From positions 1-35,112 of the forward strand of contig JAZSCT010000011.1 in assembly GCA_045530725.1 (NCBI GenBank): 35,112 nucleotides of DNA, written 5' to 3'. A program made the position numbers and the translations under genes. The notes under the pieces are model-generated. The model was given only the letters and a program-made list of their open reading frames with translations, was not told the DNA's origin and ran no database searches. This document shows, in pieces, positions 31,955 to 35,112 of this stretch. This DNA comes from SIG435 sp045530725 (GTDB lineage Bacteria; Bacillota; Clostridia; UMGS1810). Within the stretch, counting starts at the first letter, position 1. Each line of letters opens with the position of its first letter.

Positions 31955-33055
31955 TTATTTAAGAATTCTTGGCAAAATCATATAATAGAATGAATCACCA
32001 TCCACAGGAGTGATAACACAAGGTGTTTCTGCAGAAGTGAAACTTATCATAATGTTTTCGTCATCGATGTTTTTGAGAACATCAAGGAGGTATTTACTTC
32101 CAAGACCGATTTTCAATGTAGTGGCAGTCTGATATATTTCAAACTCTTCATGGAAATTACCTGTTTTTGAAGTACAACTTATACTTAAGTTTCCACCTTC
32201 TATTTCTATAACGATAGGAATTCTTGTGTCATCATAATTTATAATAATTGATGCTCTTTCTATCATCTGAGTAAATATTTTTTTATCAAGTTTTATGCTT
32301 ATTTCATTATTTTTTGGAATAAACTGACTGTATTTAATATATTCTCCACTCATAAGGCTTACTTTTACCTTGCAGTTTTCAAAAGCAAACAAAGCATTGT
32401 TTTCGTTAAATGAAATATCCACAATAGTGTCATCATCTTTTAGAATTTTAAGAAGTTCGTTAAGTATTTTTCCTTTGAGTAAGAAATTGAATTCATCTTC
32501 TCTTTCAGGGATAGCAATCTTTTTTATAGCCATTCTGAAACCGTCAATGGCTACTAACTTCATTTCAGTTTTTGATATTTCAAAATTTATTCCTGTAAGG
32601 ATAGGATTTGATTCATCAAGTGCGCAGGCAAAAGTAGTACTTCTTACAGCATCCTTGAAGTCTTTAGATGGAATAGAAATATATCTTTCAGCCATAATAT
32701 CTTCAAATTTTGGAAAATCTGAAGCACTCATACCCATAATATTGTATTTATTGGTAGGAGTATAAACTACTACTTCATTTTTTGAATTAACTTCTATGTT
32801 TATATAATCTTCTGTTGTCTTTCTTAAAATATCAGAGATAATTCTTGAATCAATAAGAATTTCACCCTGTTCCAAAATATCAGCATCTACTTCACATTCA
32901 ATGGCAATTTCAAGGTTGGTAGAATTGATAAGAAGTTTGTCATAAGCCTTAAAATATATTCCACCCAGTATAAGAACAGGTGAAGAAGTATTGCAAGCCT
33001 TTGATACAATATTAACAGCATTTAAAAGATTTTCTTTTGAACAGGAAAATTTCAT
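31955..33055 (-). CDS. dnaN: DNA polymerase III beta subunit (sliding clamp)
   Basis: 366 residues. N-terminal MKFSCSKENLLNAVNIVSKA, middle LTGINFEISKTEMKLVAIDGFRMAI, and C-terminal DSFYYMILPRIL, which matches the conserved YLIMPmRl end of beta clamps. Three repeated clamp folds would make the homodimeric ring. Start ATG 33055 with AAGGAGAG upstream. Follows dnaA across the origin spacer. Confidence 0.97.
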   Translation of the reverse strand: MKFSCSKENLLNAVNIVSKACNTSSPVLILGGIYFKAYDKLLINSTNLEIAIECEVDADILEQGEILIDSRIISDILRKTTEDYINIEVNSKNEVVVYTPTNKYNIMGMSASDFPKFEDIMAERYISIPSKDFKDAVRSTTFACALDESNPILTGINFEISKTEMKLVAIDGFRMAIKKIAIPEREDEFNFLLKGKILNELLKILKDDDTIVDISFNENNALFAFENCKVKVSLMSGEYIKYSQFIPKNNEISIKLDKKIFTQMIERASIIINYDDTRIPIVIEIEGGNLSISCTSKTGNFHEEFEIYQTATTLKIGLGSKYLLDVLKNIDDENIMISFTSAETPCVITPVDGDSFYYMILPRILK

Positions 33056-33303
33056 TTTTATCTCTCCTTAAATATATAATTAATAGATAAATAATATATA
33101 TTTTAATAATAGTAATATTAATATATGTGGATAGTGTGGAAAAGAGTTTTATTCCTTGAAGTATAAGAAATTATATATGTGAGAAAGTATGTTGATAAAT
33201 AAAATTTTTATCCACATTATACACAGTTAATAAAAATAAAAATATAAGAAAATTTTTTCCACAACAATAAAAAAAGTTATAAAGTGGATAGTGTGGATAA
33301 CTT
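33056..33303. other. Probable chromosomal origin oriC (dnaA-dnaN part)
   Basis: AT-rich spacer with DnaA boxes, mostly in tandem pairs: 33126-33134 and 33135-33143 (minus; CTATCCACA, TTTTCCACA), 33190-33198 (minus, TTATCAACA), 33208-33216 and 33217-33225 (plus; TTATCCACA, TTATACACA), 33255-33263 (plus, TTTTCCACA), 33283-33291 and 33292-33300 (minus; CTATCCACT, TTATCCACA). On the dnaN side, immediately after the last pair, a TAA/TAG/TAT triplet run (33102-33122) looks like a DnaA-trio, followed by almost pure AT to dnaN. This is the same order as in B. subtilis. Confidence 0.9.
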
Positions 33304-34635
33304 TTATCTGTTTTTTATATTTTTCATAATGTCATCTACCACATTTTTTGTGAAGGTATCATCTTCTATTTTCTTAGTAATTACATTTATACCGTGAATA
33401 ATAGTAGAATGATCTCTTCCTCCAAGAGAAGCACCTATCTTTATGTAAGATATATTAGTACACATTTCCTTCATGATATACATAGATATCTGACGGGGAA
33501 TGGATATTTCATTTGCTCTTGATTTACTTTTAAGTGAATCTTCTCTTAAGTTGAAGTGTCTTTCTACTGCCTTGATTACAATTTCAGGTGTGATAACGGA
33601 ATTTTCGTGAGTATTGAAAGATTCAAGAGTTTTTGAAAGCATTTCTTCATCTACAGGCTTTTTGTAAAGTTCAGAGAGCATTTTAAGTTTCTTTAGCACA
33701 CCTTCCATCTCTCTGATATTTTCTGTAATACAGGATGCTATTCTTAATATCATTTCCTGAGGAAGAAAAAGATTAAGAGAAGAACATTTCTTTGTTATAA
33801 TTGCTGCTCTTGTTTCAAAGTCAGGCTGCTGAATATCGGCTAAAAGACCATTTTCAAATCTTGTTCTTAATCTTTCAGAAAGAGTATGAAGTTCTCTTGG
33901 AGGACGGTCAGATGAAATGATAATCTGCTTATTGAGATCTTTAAGATCATTGAAAGTATGGAAGAAAGATTCTTCTATACCTTCTTTACCTCCGATAAAC
34001 TGAATGTCATCAATCATAAGAACATCTACACTTCTGTATTTTTCTCTGAAAGCAAGAGTAGATTTATCAAGAATTGAAGAAATGAATTGATTTGTAAAGT
34101 TTTCAGCAGAAATATATACTACTTTTTTTGAGGGTTTTGTTTTAAGTATAGTATTTCCGATAGCATGCATAAGGTGAGTTTTTCCAAGTCCCACACCACC
34201 ATAAAGGAAAAGAGGGTTGTACATTATTCCGTTTCCTTCTGCAACAGCAACTGATGCAGCATGGGCAAATTTATTGGAACTTCCTGTAACAAAATTTTCA
34301 AATGTGTAGTAAGGATTGAGAAATCCTTCTACAGGAGTATCATAAGTTTCTGTTTCTTTTTCTTCTTTTACTTCTTCTATGACATTTTCACCTTTTACTA
34401 CCACGGTTATAGAAAGTTCTTCTCCTGATGCAATACAGAGAGCATTTGTGATAAGAGGTTTATAAATTTCTGTTACCATTCTCTGATTATAAGGAAAAGG
34501 GACTTCCAGAATAATAGTATTGTCTTTGATAGATAGAGGGTTTATGGTCTGTATCCATGATCTGTAAGAAACAGGCTCCATTTCCGGTTCGAGAAGCTGG
34601 AGTGTTTCAGCCCAGACAGTAAGTAATTTATCCAT
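33304..34635 (-). CDS. dnaA: Chromosomal replication initiator DnaA
   Basis: 443 residues. Domain I spans 1-80; the domain II linker, Glu/Thr-rich, is short (about 85-100). In the AAA+ domain, Walker A is GGVGLGKT (146-153) and Walker B is VDVLMIDDIQFIGG, with sensor-type ERLRTRFENGLLADIQ after it. The domain IV helix-turn-helix has the DnaA signature IGASLGGRDHSTIIHG. I start at ATG 34635, which has AGGAGA upstream; a longer in-frame reading of low-complexity residues covers the promoter region. DnaA boxes at 34718-34726 and nearby suggest autoregulation. Confidence 0.97.
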   Translation of the reverse strand: MDKLLTVWAETLQLLEPEMEPVSYRSWIQTINPLSIKDNTIILEVPFPYNQRMVTEIYKPLITNALCIASGEELSITVVVKGENVIEEVKEEKETETYDTPVEGFLNPYYTFENFVTGSSNKFAHAASVAVAEGNGIMYNPLFLYGGVGLGKTHLMHAIGNTILKTKPSKKVVYISAENFTNQFISSILDKSTLAFREKYRSVDVLMIDDIQFIGGKEGIEESFFHTFNDLKDLNKQIIISSDRPPRELHTLSERLRTRFENGLLADIQQPDFETRAAIITKKCSSLNLFLPQEMILRIASCITENIREMEGVLKKLKMLSELYKKPVDEEMLSKTLESFNTHENSVITPEIVIKAVERHFNLREDSLKSKSRANEISIPRQISMYIMKEMCTNISYIKIGASLGGRDHSTIIHGINVITKKIEDDTFTKNVVDDIMKNIKNR

Positions 34636-34676
34636 AATATTTCTCCTGAGTAAATAATAAAATATATAATAAAAAT

Positions 34677-34787
34677 TGTTGATAATTATATATAAAAAAA
34701 TATAAAAATAAGCATAATTATACACAATAATATTATATCAAAAAGTCAAGGATATTTCAAGAAAAAAATGAAGAAAATTATCAACTT
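34677..34787. promoter_or_regulatory. DnaA-box cluster upstream of dnaA
   Basis: TTATCAACA (34677-34685, minus), TTATACACA (34718-34726, plus, at the predicted transcription start) and TTATCAACT (34779-34787, plus). With the dnaA-dnaN spacer this makes a bipartite origin arrangement like that of B. subtilis, and it probably gives DnaA autorepression. Confidence 0.65.
34732..34761 (-). promoter_or_regulatory. dnaA promoter
   Basis: TTGAAA, 18-bp spacer, TATAAT on the minus strand, starting transcription near 34725, 90 nt before the dnaA ATG. Confidence 0.65.
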
Positions 34788-34811
34788 TTTTCATAAAATA
34801 AAATAAAATTA

Positions 34812-34840
34812 TTGACAATGAAAAATATAGAGTTTAAAAT
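34812..34840 (+). promoter_or_regulatory. Promoter of tRNA-Arg
   Basis: TTGACA, 17-bp spacer, TAAAAT, ending 20 bp before the first base of the tRNA. Confidence 0.8.
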
Positions 34841-34860
34841 AGAAAATAAGTGAAAAATAT

Positions 34861-34937
34861 GTCCATATAGCTCAGTAGGATAGAGCGACCGCCTCCTAAG
34901 CGGTAGGTCGGAGGTTCGACTCCTCTTATGGACGCCA
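34861..34937 (+). tRNA. tRNA-Arg (anticodon CCU)
   Basis: Full cloverleaf. Acceptor GTCCATA/TATGGAC, D-arm GCTC/GAGC, anticodon stem ACCGC/GCGGT with loop CTCCTAA (anticodon CCT at 34895-34897), and a T-arm around GGTTCGACTCC. Discriminator G and CCA are encoded. It reads AGG codons. It lies divergently upstream of dnaA. Confidence 0.96.
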
Positions 34938-34944
34938 AAAAAAG

Positions 34945-34976
34945 AAAAGACAATATTCTTATGAATATTGTCTTTT
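34945..34976 (+). terminator. Terminator of tRNA-Arg
   Basis: A 14-bp perfect stem (34945-34958 with 34963-34976), a 4-nt loop and a T-rich right arm, directly after the tRNA. Confidence 0.87.
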
Positions 34977-34987
34977 TGTATAACGAA

Positions 34988-35010
34988 AACCACGCGATAG
35001 TCGCGTGGTT
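34988..35010. repeat. Short perfect GC-rich palindrome
   Basis: Arms AACCACGCGA/TCGCGTGGTT (10 bp) with a TAG loop. No T-run follows, so it is not an ordinary terminator. It stands out in an AT-rich spacer. Confidence 0.6.
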
Positions 35011-35033
35011 CAATATAGGTTAACCGATGAGAA

Positions 35034-35098
35034 AAATCCTCCTAATGTGATATAATAAAAAAGACCTGCCAGTCAAAATAAAAACATTAGGAGGATTT
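35034..35098. repeat. Perfect 15-bp inverted repeat bracketing a promoter and overlapping a ribosome binding site
   Basis: Left arm AAATCCTCCTAATGT (35034-35048) and right arm ACATTAGGAGGATTT (35084-35098) are exact complements separated by 35 bp. The right arm contains the AGGAGG of the following gene. The spacer holds TATAAT (35051-35056). Confidence 0.85.
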
Positions 35099-35102
35099 AA
35101 CT

Positions 35103-35112
35103 ATGAAAAAAA
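35103..35112 (+). CDS. Start of an unidentified gene (cut by the window edge)
   Basis: ATG at 35103 with AGGAGG (35089-35094) at ideal 8-nt spacing, followed by AAA codons (MKK...). Too short to identify. It does not begin like rpmH, which often occupies this divergent position next to dnaA. A Lys-rich start is compatible with a signal peptide, but that is a guess. Confidence 0.6.

Noticed and set aside
34636..34725. 30-residue N-terminal extension of DnaA rich in Tyr, Ile and Phe
   Set aside because: It is translated AT-rich leader; the normal DnaA start with AGGAGA is at 34635.
34781..34993. 70-aa minus-strand reading frame upstream of dnaA
   Set aside because: It is antisense to the complete tRNA-Arg and its terminator; the apparent protein is the complement of the cloverleaf.
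35049..35083. Invertible promoter switch as the primary explanation for the 15-bp inverted repeat
   Set aside because: A 35-bp segment is much shorter than typical invertible elements and no recombinase gene is seen; kept only as an alternative in the finding.

Overview
The window is the replication-origin region of a low-GC Gram-positive bacterium, most likely an anaerobic member of the Clostridia. Three things point there: the gene order dnaA-dnaN-yaaA-recF-remB-gyrB-gyrA, the nearby parA/parB genes with parS sites, and AT-rich spacers combined with AGGAGG-type ribosome binding sites. An SLH-domain surface protein, a SpoIID/LytB-domain protein and diaminopimelate (lysine/peptidoglycan) genes agree with this. 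Species cannot be fixed from the sequence.

Right part (about 20-35 kb). A tRNA-Arg(CCU) precedes dnaA. The dnaA-dnaN gap carries clustered DnaA boxes and a DnaA-trio-like tract, so it is the probable oriC. All genes from dnaA leftwards to the lytic transglycosylase lie on the minus strand, co-directional with the leftward fork: dnaA, dnaN, yaaA, recF, remB, gyrB, gyrA, parA, parB, a small membrane coiled-coil gene, polA, coaE and an SLT-type transglycosylase. parS-like sites lie on both sides of parAB.

Middle part (about 11.9-19.3 kb). asd, dapA and dapB make a minus-strand aspartate/diaminopimelate operon. It is interrupted between dapA and dapB by a DUF559 nuclease gene enclosed in inverted repeats. 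Facing the other way are a secreted SpoIID/LytB-domain gene and the queuosine genes queA and tgt.

Left part (1-11.4 kb). This holds a fragment of an IS3-type transposase, a sodium:alanine/glycine symporter under a glycine riboswitch, trmB-pyrR, a DMT transporter diverging from pgeF, a RAYT transposase with its REP palindromes, a small secreted protein, and a very large SLH-domain protein with a strong promoter and structured leader.

The most unusual content is the repeats. (1) Two DUF559 genes each sit between related, highly palindromic repeats; one unit (12814-13421) has perfect 14-bp terminal inverted repeats and looks like a small uncharacterised mobile element. (2) A RAYT gene is bracketed by GTAG-type REPs, one supplying its stop codon, and a further REP lies in frame inside its coding sequence. 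(3) A perfect 15-bp inverted repeat at the right edge brackets a -10 box and overlaps the ribosome binding site of the last gene.
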